Part shown: positions 7,141-14,896 of the stretch, piece by piece
Layout of the letters: each line of letters begins with the position of its first letter
How positions within the stretch are numbered: position 1 is the stretch's first letter
NCBI GenBank assembly: GCA_946479255.1
Contig: CAMLFK010000110.1
Span: 1-15,201 of the forward strand
DNA: 15,201 nt
Direction of reading: 5' to 3'
Source: an uncultured Oxalobacteraceae bacterium
GTDB lineage: Bacteria > Pseudomonadota > Gammaproteobacteria > Burkholderiales > Burkholderiaceae
Made by a program: the position numbers and the translations under genes
The notes under the pieces: generated by a model
The model's database searches: none
What the model was told of the DNA's origin: nothing
Seen by the model: the letters and a program-made list of their open reading frames with translations, nothing else

Positions 7141-8735
7141 AGCAAGGTGCGAAGCTGGCCGCCGTGGCGGCCTTGGTAGCCGTGCTCGGGATCGGCGCGG
7201 CGCCCGCCAATGCCGATACTGGCCAGGCCAATGCGGCGCAGGCGGCCTACGACCTGGAAGCCGACGTCACGCGCGTACTCAAAGTGTTCGACGTGCCGGG
7301 CATGGCGATCGCCATCGTCAAGGACGGCAAGCTTGTGGCGGCGCGCGGCTTCGGCGTGCGCAAGCTGGGCGATGACCGCGCTGTCGATGGCGGGACCATG
7401 TTCGAGATTGCCTCGAACAGCAAGGGCTTCACCGCCGCCTTGCTGGCCATGCTGGTCGACGAGGGCAAGCTGGCCTGGGACGACCCGGTCGTCAAGCACC
7501 TGCCGGACTTTCAGATGTACGACCCGTACGTGACGCGCGAGATGACGGTGCGCGACCTGCTGGTGCACCGCAGCGGGCTGGGACTGGGCGCCGGCGACTT
7601 GATGTGGTGGCCGACCACCAGCCTGTCCGCCGACGACATCATTTACCGTTTGCGCTACGTGCGTCCGGCTACCAGCTTTCGCAGTGCCTACGCCTACGAC
7701 AATCTGCTCTACATCGTGGCGGCGCGCATCATCGCCCGGAAAGCCGGCAAGCCATGGGGCCAGGTGGTGCGCGAACGTATCCTGGCGCCGCTCGGCATGG
7801 GCGCCACCACCACCAGCCTGCTTGAAAACGTGGGCAAGCCGAACCTGGCCAGCGCGCACAGCAAAATCGACGGCAAGGTCAGCGTGGTGCGCGCGGTCCC
7901 GGTGGATAACGCCGCCGGTGCCGTGGGCATCAACACCAATGCCGAGGATATCGCGCGCTGGATGAATGCCCTGCTCGATGAAGGCGTGAGCGGCGACGGC
8001 AAGCGCCTGTGGTCGCAGGCCCAGGCGCGCGAGATGTGGACCCCGCAGACGCCGATGAAGATCCGCGAACCGCATCCGCTGATGGCCGCCACCCGGCCCA
8101 ACTTCCTCGCCTACGGACTCGGTTTCCAGCTGCGCGACTATCAGGGCATGAAAGTGGCGCAGCACGGCGGCGCCTTGCTGGGCTTTTATTCGCGCGTGCT
8201 GATGGTGCCGGAAGCGCGCCTCGGTATCGCCATCCTGACCAACACCGAGAACGACTGGGCCATCACGGCGCTGCAATACCGCCTGCTCGACCAATACCTT
8301 GGAAAGCCGTCGACCGATTGGATCGAGCGCGCGCGCAGCGCGGGCCAGGCCGCGCGCGACAATGCCGCGGCTGCTGTGGCCAAGGCCAGCGGTGCGCGAG
8401 CGGCGCTCTCGCGCCCGTCGCTGCCGCTGGCCGCCTACGAAGGGCAGTACCGCGATGCGTGGTACGGCGACGTGGCGATCAAACGCGCGGGCGGAAAGAT
8501 GGTGATGAGTTTCTCGAACACGCCTGCCCTGACGGGAGTGATGGAGCACTTCCAGTACGACACCTTCATCGTGCGCTGGAACGAACGTCACCTCAACGCG
8601 GATGCCTACGTGTCGTTCTCGCTCAACCCGGACGGCAGCATCGAACGCATGAAGATGGCGCCGGTCTCGGGCGAGACCGACTTCAGTTACGACTTCGCCG
8701 ACCTGCTGTTCACGCCAGTGCCCGCGAAGCCCTGA
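7137..8735 (+). CDS. Exported serine beta-lactamase-fold hydrolase (class C / EstB-type) with C-terminal DUF3471-like domain
   Basis: A 532-residue protein whose ATG (7137) overlaps the stop of the aminopeptidase gene in ATGA. A Sec signal peptide spans about residues 1-24 (cleavage near PANA). The three active-site motifs of the class C/penicillin-binding fold are present: SxxK as SNSK (S93, K96) in EIASNSKGFTAALL, YxN as YDN (Y187-N189), and HGG (H343-G345) in place of KTG. The HxG form is common in esterases, D-aminopeptidases and PBP4*-type peptidases and less so in true beta-lactamases, so resistance should not be assumed. After an Ala-rich linker, residues about 425-530 resemble the beta-sheet DUF3471 domain that often caps such proteins. 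Coupling to an exported aminopeptidase suggests a peptide or ester substrate in the periplasm; the exact activity is unknown. Confidence 0.88.
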   Translation: MKQGAKLAAVAALVAVLGIGAAPANADTGQANAAQAAYDLEADVTRVLKVFDVPGMAIAIVKDGKLVAARGFGVRKLGDDRAVDGGTMFEIASNSKGFTAALLAMLVDEGKLAWDDPVVKHLPDFQMYDPYVTREMTVRDLLVHRSGLGLGAGDLMWWPTTSLSADDIIYRLRYVRPATSFRSAYAYDNLLYIVAARIIARKAGKPWGQVVRERILAPLGMGATTTSLLENVGKPNLASAHSKIDGKVSVVRAVPVDNAAGAVGINTNAEDIARWMNALLDEGVSGDGKRLWSQAQAREMWTPQTPMKIREPHPLMAATRPNFLAYGLGFQLRDYQGMKVAQHGGALLGFYSRVLMVPEARLGIAILTNTENDWAITALQYRLLDQYLGKPSTDWIERARSAGQAARDNAAAAVAKASGARAALSRPSLPLAAYEGQYRDAWYGDVAIKRAGGKMVMSFSNTPALTGVMEHFQYDTFIVRWNERHLNADAYVSFSLNPDGSIERMKMAPVSGETDFSYDFADLLFTPVPAKP

Positions 8736-8756
8736 GCCTCACTGGCATTTTCCGCT

Positions 8757-8784
8757 TTGAGAGGGACTGCTTTCGCTCGATTAT
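8757..8784 (+). promoter_or_regulatory. Candidate sigma-70 promoter for alanine racemase
   Basis: TTGAGA (8757-8762, five of six -35 bases) is followed after 16 bp by GATTAT (8779-8784, four of six); a rival -10 is TATGCT (8782-8787, spacer 19). Transcription would start near 8791, directly on the 18-bp palindrome, and give a leader of about 105 nt. Confidence 0.4.
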
Positions 8785-8789
8785 GCTGT

Positions 8790-8807
8790 TCGAATGCCGG
8801 CATTCGA
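8790..8807. promoter_or_regulatory. 18-bp perfect palindrome, possible operator
   Basis: TCGAATGCCGGCATTCGA is its own reverse complement over all 18 bases. It lies between the serine hydrolase stop (8735) and the racemase start (8897), at the predicted transcription start. No T-tract follows directly, so a terminator is less likely than a binding site for a dimeric repressor. No regulator family was identified. Confidence 0.5.
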
Positions 8808-8829
8808 TGATTTCTTAATAGGTGGCACG

Positions 8830-8890
8830 GGTAAATTATTACCTTTGGGAGGGTGCGCGAAGCTGCACCGGGACCAGGCGACCTGGAGGG
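8830..8890 (+). promoter_or_regulatory. Hairpin-rich leader of the racemase mRNA, including its ribosome binding site
   Basis: Three short inverted repeats follow each other: GGTAA/TTACC (8830-8834/8839-8843), GGTGC/GCACC (8852-8856/8865-8869) and CCAGG/CCTGG (8874-8878/8882-8886). The last arm shares two bases with the strong Shine-Dalgarno GGAGGG (8885-8890). Stems are only 5 bp, so a regulatory role is uncertain; no known riboswitch class was recognised. Confidence 0.3.
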
Positions 8891-8896
8891 AAGGCC

Positions 8897-10006
8897 ATGA
8901 CAGAGAAGGACAAGCATGCCGGCGCGGTGCTGACGATCGATCTGAACGCGATACGCGACAACTACCGCTCCTTGCGTTCGATGGTGGGGCAGGCTGCATG
9001 CGCCGCGGCGGTCAAGGCCGACGCCTACGGACTGGGGGCGCTGCAAGTCGCGCCGGCCCTCGTGGCCGCGGGCTGCCGCCAATTCTTTGTTGCGCATCTC
9101 GATGAAGGCATTGCGCTCAGGCCCCATCTGCCTGCGCATTCGGAGATTTTCGTGCTGCATGGGCCCATGCCGGGAACGGAGCGGGAGTTCGTGCGCCATC
9201 GCCTGGTTCCTGTGCTGAACGAGCCGGGGCAGATCGCCAGCTGGCGTCGGCTGGCAGCGACCCTCGATCAGGTGCTGCCCGCGATTATCCAGGTCGACAG
9301 CGGCATGTCGCGGGTCGGCCTGTCGCCTGCCGAGGTGGATGCGGCAGGCCAGGATCCGGACGCCTTTCGCGGTATCGGCTTGCGCTATGTGATGAGCCAC
9401 CTCGCATGCGCGGAACGCCAGGAGCATCCGATGAACCGCGCGCAGCTTGCCGCATTCATGCAAGCACGCAGCCGGCTGCCCGCCTGTCCCGCTTCCTTTG
9501 CCAACTCTTCCGGCATCTTCCTGGGACGCGACTTCCATTTCGACCTGGTGCGCCCGGGTGCGGCGCTCTACGGGATTGCACCGGTCGCCGGCCGTATCAA
9601 TCCGATGAAACCGGTGCTGCGTCTGCAAGCGAGAATCATCCAGACCAGGTTCGTCGAGGACGGCACCCATGTCGGCTATGGCGCGACCTACCGTGCCGCG
9701 GGCCGGCGCCGGATTGCCACCGTGGGAATCGGCTATGCCGATGGCTGGCTGCGCAGCTTCAGCAATGTAGGCCATGCCTTGGTTGGCGGCGTGCGCGCCC
9801 CGATTGCCGGCATCGTGTCGATGGACACCTGCAGCCTGGACGTGACCGACGCCGATCCGCGGCACCTTCGACCTGGCGCCTTTGTGGACCTGATCTCCGA
9901 TGAACAACCGGTCGATGCGGTCGCGGCGCAAGGCGGCACGATCGGCTACGAAATCCTGACCAGCCTTGGACAGCGCTATCACCGCAACTATGTCGGCAAG
10001 GCTTGA
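8897..10006 (+). CDS. alr: Alanine racemase
   Basis: A 369-residue PLP enzyme that interconverts L- and D-alanine, supplying D-Ala for peptidoglycan or catabolising it. The PLP lysine is K40 in AAVKADAYGLG. Y261 in VGYGATY matches the second catalytic base (Y265 of the Geobacillus enzyme). Other family signatures are QVDSGMSRVG, MSHLACAE, NSSGIF, FDLVRPGAALYGI and SMDTCSLDVTD. Length is normal for Alr, and there is no signal peptide, so it is cytoplasmic and unlike the periplasmic broad-spectrum racemases. The start at 8897 is fixed by a strong GGAGGG (8885-8890) at good spacing; an in-frame GTG at 8822 is rejected. The leader can form several short hairpins, the last touching the ribosome binding site. 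Whether this is the biosynthetic (alr) or catabolic (dadX) copy cannot be told; no D-amino-acid dehydrogenase gene is adjacent. Confidence 0.93.
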   Translation: MTEKDKHAGAVLTIDLNAIRDNYRSLRSMVGQAACAAAVKADAYGLGALQVAPALVAAGCRQFFVAHLDEGIALRPHLPAHSEIFVLHGPMPGTEREFVRHRLVPVLNEPGQIASWRRLAATLDQVLPAIIQVDSGMSRVGLSPAEVDAAGQDPDAFRGIGLRYVMSHLACAERQEHPMNRAQLAAFMQARSRLPACPASFANSSGIFLGRDFHFDLVRPGAALYGIAPVAGRINPMKPVLRLQARIIQTRFVEDGTHVGYGATYRAAGRRRIATVGIGYADGWLRSFSNVGHALVGGVRAPIAGIVSMDTCSLDVTDADPRHLRPGAFVDLISDEQPVDAVAAQGGTIGYEILTSLGQRYHRNYVGKA

Positions 10007-10214
10007 AAGCCATCGAGAGAACCGCAGCATGTTCGTTTGCCAGGTATCGCCAAGTCGTCTTTTTATGCTGTGCACGTGGCGCCGTTCGACGAATTGTTTG
10101 GCACGAACGGGCTTAAATTGGAGTCTCTGGCGCAGGCGAGTGAAGGGCCGAAAAAACCCGATTTTCCAGACTCGCTGACGCCACATTCAAAACATAAAAC
10201 GGAAAGCGACCCAT

Positions 10215-11189
10215 ATGAAAAAGTACCTGCCTGCCCTTGCCATCCTTGGCGCATTTGCCGGCCCAGCCTCGGCGCAGTCGAGCGTCACGGTATACGGCCT
10301 CATCGATATGAGCCTTGGACGTACTGAATCCGATATCGCCGCGGCACGCTGGACCGTGGACAGCGGCAAATGGTATGGTTCGCGCCTCGGTTTCCGGGGT
10401 GCCGAAGACCTGGGGAACGGCACCTCCGTCATCTTCCAGCTTGAGAACGGCTTCAGTGGCGATACCGGTGCGATCGGCCAGAGTGGCCGCCTGTTCGGCC
10501 GCCATGCATGGCTGGGACTCAAAGGCGACTACGGCCAGGTGCGCTTCGGCCGCGCATGGACGCCGACCTACTGTCTGTTGACCGATGTGCTCGATCCTTT
10601 TGCGGACGGCATGGCAGGCGCGGCCGGTGCCTTTTTCGGCCGGAACATCTTCAATGCGATCGACATTCGCATGGAAAACGCGATCTTTTTCGCCACAACC
10701 ATCGGCGGCCTGAGGTCCGAGCTGACCTATACCATGGGCGAAGCCGCCGGCAGCACCAAGCCCGGCAGCCAGATCGACGCGGCATTCACCCATACGGCCG
10801 GTAGCCTGAAGACGGTGCTCGGTTACCACATCGTGAACAATGCCGCCGGCACGGGCACGGCCAAACACACTTTTATTGGCGGCAACTATAACTTTGGACC
10901 GGCCATCCTGCATCTCGGGGTCGACGAGCAGAAGACCGAGCTGGCCGGCGCGACGACCGTCGATGCCAACGATGTGCTGGTCGCCCTGACCGTCCCCATG
11001 GGTGGGGGCCATATCCTGGCCTCGTACAACCGTCTTGACGACAACACCAGCGCCAACGTCGACATGCGGCAGATCGCAGTCGGCTACAAGTACGACTTGA
11101 GCAAGCGCACCACGCTGTACACCTCGTACGGCCACATCAATTTGAACAGCGCCAGCCGCTTCAATGTCGGTATCCGCCACAGGTTCTGA
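10215..11189 (+). CDS. Outer-membrane porin, Gram-negative trimeric type
   Basis: A 324-residue beta-barrel porin. The signal peptide is MKKYLPALAILGAFAGPASA (20 residues), and the mature protein starts QSSVTVYGLID, the classic start of Burkholderiales/Neisseria porins. Typical segments follow: SRLGFRGAEDLGNG, IFQLENGF, LFGRHAWLGLKGDYGQVRFGR (split here by the usual turn), then repeated amphipathic strands, and the chain ends FNVGIRHRF with the terminal Phe needed for Bam-dependent insertion. Such porins form trimers with 16 strands per subunit and pass small hydrophilic solutes (family knowledge). Length is at the short end for the family. The start follows GGAAAG (10201-10206, spacing 8). 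The 208-bp upstream gap holds no clear promoter. A very stable hairpin terminates it. Confidence 0.93.
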   Translation: MKKYLPALAILGAFAGPASAQSSVTVYGLIDMSLGRTESDIAAARWTVDSGKWYGSRLGFRGAEDLGNGTSVIFQLENGFSGDTGAIGQSGRLFGRHAWLGLKGDYGQVRFGRAWTPTYCLLTDVLDPFADGMAGAAGAFFGRNIFNAIDIRMENAIFFATTIGGLRSELTYTMGEAAGSTKPGSQIDAAFTHTAGSLKTVLGYHIVNNAAGTGTAKHTFIGGNYNFGPAILHLGVDEQKTELAGATTVDANDVLVALTVPMGGGHILASYNRLDDNTSANVDMRQIAVGYKYDLSKRTTLYTSYGHINLNSASRFNVGIRHRF

Positions 11190-11212
11190 TCAACCGAGGA
11201 CCCAACAATAGC

Positions 11213-11265
11213 AAGAACGTCGTCCCCGCCAAGGGGGCCGCCGAGGCCGGGGACGACGTTCTTTT
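11213..11265. terminator. Long 16-bp-stem hairpin, bidirectional terminator between porin and the converging operon
   Basis: Arms AAGAACGTCGTCCCCG (11213-11228) and CGGGGACGACGTTCTT (11248-11263) pair perfectly over 16 bp around a 19-nt GC-rich loop, followed by TT (11264-11265) so the plus strand reads TTCTTTT. It begins 24 bp after the porin stop and ends 24 bp before the stop of the minus-strand operon, so it can end both. The plus-strand U-run is better than the minus one. The GTCGTCCCCG core also looks like a dispersed intergenic repeat. Confidence 0.8.
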
Positions 11266-11288
11266 GGGCGGTGGCTGCGAAAGAAACC

Positions 11289-12269
11289 CTAGCCCACCAC
11301 CTGCCCAAGCCGCACCACAGTCACGCCAGGGCGCAACTGCCGTAGCGACGGCATCACCAGCACACAATCCGGATAAGGCGTCCTGACCGGCTCACCGTCA
11401 CGCCACGCGATGATCGTGCCTTCCTCGGCGAAGGTTTCCAGTCCCGTGAAATTGCTCACGAAGTGAAAATCCATGCTGGCCGCCACCACCGCGTCGGTCA
11501 CGCGCACCACGCGCGATGCGGGAGCGACAGGCTGGAGCCAGCCCTGAGGGACGTCCTCCAGCAAGATGGTCCCGTGCATCGCCAGGAAGCGTGCCGTGAC
11601 ATCGCGCGCAATATCCACCGCCGCCGCTTCCCAGTGCTGGCCGCATTCGACCAGCAGGGCGTTCTTCGGGCTTTCCGGGTCGCCGAAGCCGGCATAGTCG
11701 CGCATGCGCTTGCCCTCCTGATGGCCGGCGTCGCTGACGATTTCGGCGGGGGTCCTGAGCTTGCGCGCCATGGCGATGCCCTTGTACAGCGGACCCGATA
11801 CCGCCAGCGGCGCGCTACGCTCGTGCATGGAATGCAGGTCGAGCAGGAAGTCCACGCTGTCGATCAGCGGGCGCAACTGGCGCGCGCGGCGCAGTTCCGA
11901 AGAGTCGCGCGAGACGTCGTCGAGGATCGCCGCCGTCCAGACGCGGTTCATGTCCTGGTCGACGAAGCGCGCGGCGTCCGGGTTGGCGGGATCGAAGCGC
12001 TGGTAGGCCTCGACATTGGCGAAGGCCAGTGTCAGCTTGCCCTGGCGCGGCCAGACGCCCAGGTCGAGCAGGTCCTTGACCGCGACCGCGCCGCATACTT
12101 CATTGCCGTGCGTGAGCGCGTTGACCATCACGTGCGGGCCTGGCACCCCGCTGTCGAAGGTGTGCACGTACGCGATCCCGGTATTGCCCTCGGCATACGG
12201 GCCGATATCGGGGAAGCCGATCTCGATCGGATACACCTCGGGAGCTTTCGGTTTCACTGTCGTATCCAT
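11289..12269 (-). CDS. AstE/AspA-family zinc deacylase (succinylglutamate desuccinylase / aspartoacylase-like)
   Basis: A 326-residue member of the M14-related AstE/AspA family, which removes acyl groups from N-acyl amino acids in the cytoplasm. The zinc motif HxxE is THGNE (H54, E57); the third ligand is probably H146 in LLDLHSMHE. DQDMNRVW (N108, R109) is the substrate-carboxylate motif, and E208 in LLVECGQHWE fits the catalytic Glu. The C-terminal 110 residues form the beta-rich extension usual for the family. The start at 12269 overlaps the upstream dehydrogenase stop by one base (TAATG), with GGAG about 9 nt upstream; the frame stays open to 13079, but that part is antisense-like shadow within the dehydrogenase gene. 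Distance from canonical AstE is unknown and no other ast genes are present, so a different N-acyl substrate is likely. Confidence 0.85.
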   Translation of the reverse strand: MDTTVKPKAPEVYPIEIGFPDIGPYAEGNTGIAYVHTFDSGVPGPHVMVNALTHGNEVCGAVAVKDLLDLGVWPRQGKLTLAFANVEAYQRFDPANPDAARFVDQDMNRVWTAAILDDVSRDSSELRRARQLRPLIDSVDFLLDLHSMHERSAPLAVSGPLYKGIAMARKLRTPAEIVSDAGHQEGKRMRDYAGFGDPESPKNALLVECGQHWEAAAVDIARDVTARFLAMHGTILLEDVPQGWLQPVAPASRVVRVTDAVVAASMDFHFVSNFTGLETFAEEGTIIAWRDGEPVRTPYPDCVLVMPSLRQLRPGVTVVRLGQVVG

Positions 12270-13750
12270 TACGCCACTCCGCCCTGGCAGCGGTACTTGG
12301 TCTGCAGGTAGTCGTCCAGGCCGTAGCGCGAGCCTTCGCGCCCGTAGCCCGATTCCTTGACGCCGCCGAAGGGCGCCGCTTCCGAGGCCAGCACGCCCTC
12401 GTTGATGCCGACCAGGCCGGTCTGCATCTGGTCCGCCACGCGCCAGACGCGGGCCGCATCGCGCGAGTAGAAATAGCTGGCCAGGCCGAACGGTGTGTCG
12501 TTGGCCAGGCGCACGGCTTCGGCTTCGTCCTGGAAGCGGAACAAGGCCACCACCGGGCCGAAGGTCTCTTCGCTCGCCAGCGCCATGGCGCCTGTCGCAT
12601 TGCCGAGCACCGTGGGCGCGAAGTAGTGCGGGCCGTCGGCGACCTCGTTGCGCACGCGCCGCCCGCCCGCCAAGAGGCGTGCGCCGTGTGCCAGCGCGTC
12701 CTGCACATGGCTTTCGATTTTGTCGACGGCGCGCGCATTGATCACCGGGCCGATCTGCGACTCCTCCCGGGTGGCCGGGCCGACGCGCAGCGCTTCCACT
12801 CTTGCCACCAGCTTCTCGGCGAACTTTTCGTAGACGGCGTGCTGCACATAGACCCGGTTGGGCGACACGCAGGTTTGCCCGGCGTTGCGGAACTTGGCCG
12901 CCATCAGGCCATCGACCGCGGCGTCCAGGTCGGCATCGTCGAACACGATGAACGGCGCATTCCCGCCCAGTTCGAGCGAGAGCCGCTTGAGCGTGCCGGC
13001 CGATTCGCGCGCCAGGTGCTTGCCCACGGCGGTCGATCCCGTGAAGGTAAGCTTGCGCACCCGCGGATCGGCCAGCCATGCGTCGACCACGTCCTTCACT
13101 TTCTCGCGCGACGCCGTCACGATATTGAGCACGCCCGGCGGAATGCCGGCCTCCTGGGCCAGACGGACCAGTGCCAGCGCCGTCAGTGGCGTGTCTTCGG
13201 CCGGCTTGGCGACCACGGTGCAGCCGGCGGCCAGCGCCGGAGCGATCTTACGGGCGATCATCGCCAGCGGGAAGTTCCACGGAGTGATCGCGCAGATGAC
13301 GCCGACCGGCTCCTTGGTCGCCATCAGCTTCCTGCCGCCGCGCTGGTCGGGGATGATGTCGCCGTATGACCTGGTGGCTTCCTCGGCGAACCATTCCACA
13401 TACGAGGCGCCGTAGCCGACTTCGCCGCGCGCTTCGGCCAGGGGCTTACCCTGCTCGCGCGAGATAATTTTCGCGAGGTCTTCGGTGTTCTCCAGGATTA
13501 GCGCATGCCAGCGCCTGAGCAGGCGGGCGCGCTCGCGAACGGAACGCGCACGCCAGCCCTCGAACGCGGCCTGGGCGGCGTCGGTCGCCAGCTGCGCGTC
13601 GGCCGCGCAGCTGTCGGGCACACTGGCGAAGGCGGCGCCGGTGGCCGGATCTGCGACTTCATGGCGCAAGCCGCTGCTGCTGTCGCGCCATTCTCCATCG
13701 ATGAAATTCTGCTGCTTGAGCAGGTCGGAACGGGTCAGCGTCAAATTCAT
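12269..13750 (-). CDS. NAD(P)-dependent aldehyde dehydrogenase, succinate-semialdehyde dehydrogenase-like
   Basis: A 493-residue aldehyde dehydrogenase of full length. Key residues are all in place: N159 in TPWNFP, K181 and E185 in VAKPAEDTP, the FTGSTAVG cofactor loop (about 236-243), general base E260 in LELGGNAP and nucleophile C294 in NAGQTC. The N-terminus (FIDGEW, ADPATG) and the TPWNFPLAMIARK stretch look most like GabD-type succinate-semialdehyde dehydrogenases, which oxidise succinate semialdehyde to succinate; related semialdehydes (glutarate, aspartate) are alternatives. It has AAGGA 7 nt before the ATG. It lies 19 bp after the tartrate/malate dehydrogenase-like gene and overlaps the deacylase start by one base, so it is the middle gene of an operon. 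No gabT aminotransferase is in view. Confidence 0.9.
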   Translation of the reverse strand: MNLTLTRSDLLKQQNFIDGEWRDSSSGLRHEVADPATGAAFASVPDSCAADAQLATDAAQAAFEGWRARSVRERARLLRRWHALILENTEDLAKIISREQGKPLAEARGEVGYGASYVEWFAEEATRSYGDIIPDQRGGRKLMATKEPVGVICAITPWNFPLAMIARKIAPALAAGCTVVAKPAEDTPLTALALVRLAQEAGIPPGVLNIVTASREKVKDVVDAWLADPRVRKLTFTGSTAVGKHLARESAGTLKRLSLELGGNAPFIVFDDADLDAAVDGLMAAKFRNAGQTCVSPNRVYVQHAVYEKFAEKLVARVEALRVGPATREESQIGPVINARAVDKIESHVQDALAHGARLLAGGRRVRNEVADGPHYFAPTVLGNATGAMALASEETFGPVVALFRFQDEAEAVRLANDTPFGLASYFYSRDAARVWRVADQMQTGLVGINEGVLASEAAPFGGVKESGYGREGSRYGLDDYLQTKYRCQGGVA

Positions 13751-13769
13751 GATCTAGTCCTTAAAATGT

Positions 13770-14864
13770 TCAGTCGTTGTTTTCCACCGCGGCGGCGATT
13801 GCCATGCCGATCTCGGTGGTCGAGGCGGTGCCGCCCAGGTCGCCCGTGTGCGGGCCATCGCGCAGTACCTGCTCAATGGCTTTGAGGATGGCGTCGTGCG
13901 CCTTGCGGCCGGCGCCGCCGTCGCGGTCGAGGAAGTCGAGCATCATGGCGCCGGACCAGATCATGCCGATCGGATTGGCGATGTTCTTGCCATAGATGTC
14001 AGGCGCCGAACCATGCACCGGTTCGAACAGCGAGGGGAAGCTGCGCTCGGGATTGAGGTTGGCCGACGGCGCGATGCCAAGCGTGCCTGTGCAGGCCGGC
14101 CCGAGATCGGACAGGATGTCGCCGAACAGGTTGGAGGCGACCACCACGTCGAAGCGCTGCGGCTGCAGCACGAAGCGGGCCGACAGGATGTCGATGTGCT
14201 GCTTGTCCCATTTGATGTCCGGATAGTTCGATGCCATCTCGGCGGCGCGCCCATCCCACCACGGCATGCTGATGGCAATGCCGTTGCTCTTGGTCGCCAC
14301 CGTCACGTGCTTGCGTTCGCGCTGGCGCGCCAGTTCGAAGGCATATTTGAGCACACGGTCGGTGCCGTGCCGGGAGAACACCGATTCCTGCATCACCACC
14401 TCGCGCTCGGTGCCCTCGTACATGATGCCGCCGACCGAGGAATACTCGCCCTCGGTGTTTTCGCGCACGATCAGAAAATCGATGTCGCCCGGCTTGCGGT
14501 CGGCCAGCGGGCAGGGCACACCGTCGAACAGGCGCGCCGGGCGCAGGTTGATGTACTGGTCGAACTCGCGGCGGAACTTGAGCAGGGAGCCCCACAGCGA
14601 AATATGGTCAGGCACGGTATCGGGCCAGCCGGCCGCGCCGAAGTAGATCGCGTCCATGCCGGCCAGCCGCGCCTTCCAGTCGTCCGGCATCATCTTGCCG
14701 TGGGCCGCGTAGTAGTCGCAGCTGGCCCATTCGATATGGGTGAAATTGAGTTGAATGTCGAAGCGCCTGGCGGCTGTTTCGAGTACGCGCAGGCCCTCGG
14801 GCATCACTTCCTTGCCGATGCCGTCGCCCGCGATGACGGCGATATTGAATGATTGCTTCATCAT
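13770..14864 (-). CDS. Tartrate dehydrogenase / D-malate dehydrogenase-like decarboxylating dehydrogenase
   Basis: A 364-residue member of the isocitrate/isopropylmalate dehydrogenase family. Substrate-binding arginines are R98, R108 and R134 (LRPARLF, VRENTEGEYSS), the catalytic Lys is K192 in ATKSNG, and metal-binding aspartates are D225, D249 and D253 (FGDILSDLGP). The cofactor stretch HGSAPDIYGKNIANP indicates NAD rather than NADP. The segment GWPDTVPDHISLWG followed by KFRREFDQY is typical of the TtuC/DmlA branch, which oxidises and decarboxylates D-malate and converts tartrate, rather than LeuB. Two adjacent ATGs (14864, 14861) are possible; AAGGA lies about 10 nt upstream of the first. 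It is the promoter-proximal gene of the minus-strand operon. No tartrate or malate transporter is in the window, so the natural substrate is unproven. Confidence 0.9.
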   Translation of the reverse strand: MMKQSFNIAVIAGDGIGKEVMPEGLRVLETAARRFDIQLNFTHIEWASCDYYAAHGKMMPDDWKARLAGMDAIYFGAAGWPDTVPDHISLWGSLLKFRREFDQYINLRPARLFDGVPCPLADRKPGDIDFLIVRENTEGEYSSVGGIMYEGTEREVVMQESVFSRHGTDRVLKYAFELARQRERKHVTVATKSNGIAISMPWWDGRAAEMASNYPDIKWDKQHIDILSARFVLQPQRFDVVVASNLFGDILSDLGPACTGTLGIAPSANLNPERSFPSLFEPVHGSAPDIYGKNIANPIGMIWSGAMMLDFLDRDGGAGRKAHDAILKAIEQVLRDGPHTGDLGGTASTTEIGMAIAAAVENND

Positions 14865-14896
14865 GAAGATCCGATCCTTAAAGATAATTAGGTGTC

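Noticed and set aside
7137..8735. Antibiotic-resistance beta-lactamase
   Set aside because: The fold and motifs are shared with esterases and D-peptidases; the HGG third motif and the extra C-terminal domain argue against a true AmpC.
8822..8896. GTG start at 8822 for the alanine racemase
   Set aside because: It has no ribosome binding site and would add 25 residues unlike any Alr; ATG 8897 follows a strong GGAGGG.
10082..10110. Inverted repeat CCGTTCG / CGAACGG and a promoter-like TTGTTT...TAAATT before the porin gene
   Set aside because: The 7-bp arms with a 15-nt loop are not striking in GC-rich DNA, and the hexamers are only 14 bp apart, too close for a sigma-70 promoter.
12270..13079. 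Upstream extension of the deacylase frame to 13079
   Set aside because: This stretch lies inside the aldehyde dehydrogenase gene in another frame; the deacylase homology and a good ribosome binding site start at 12269.
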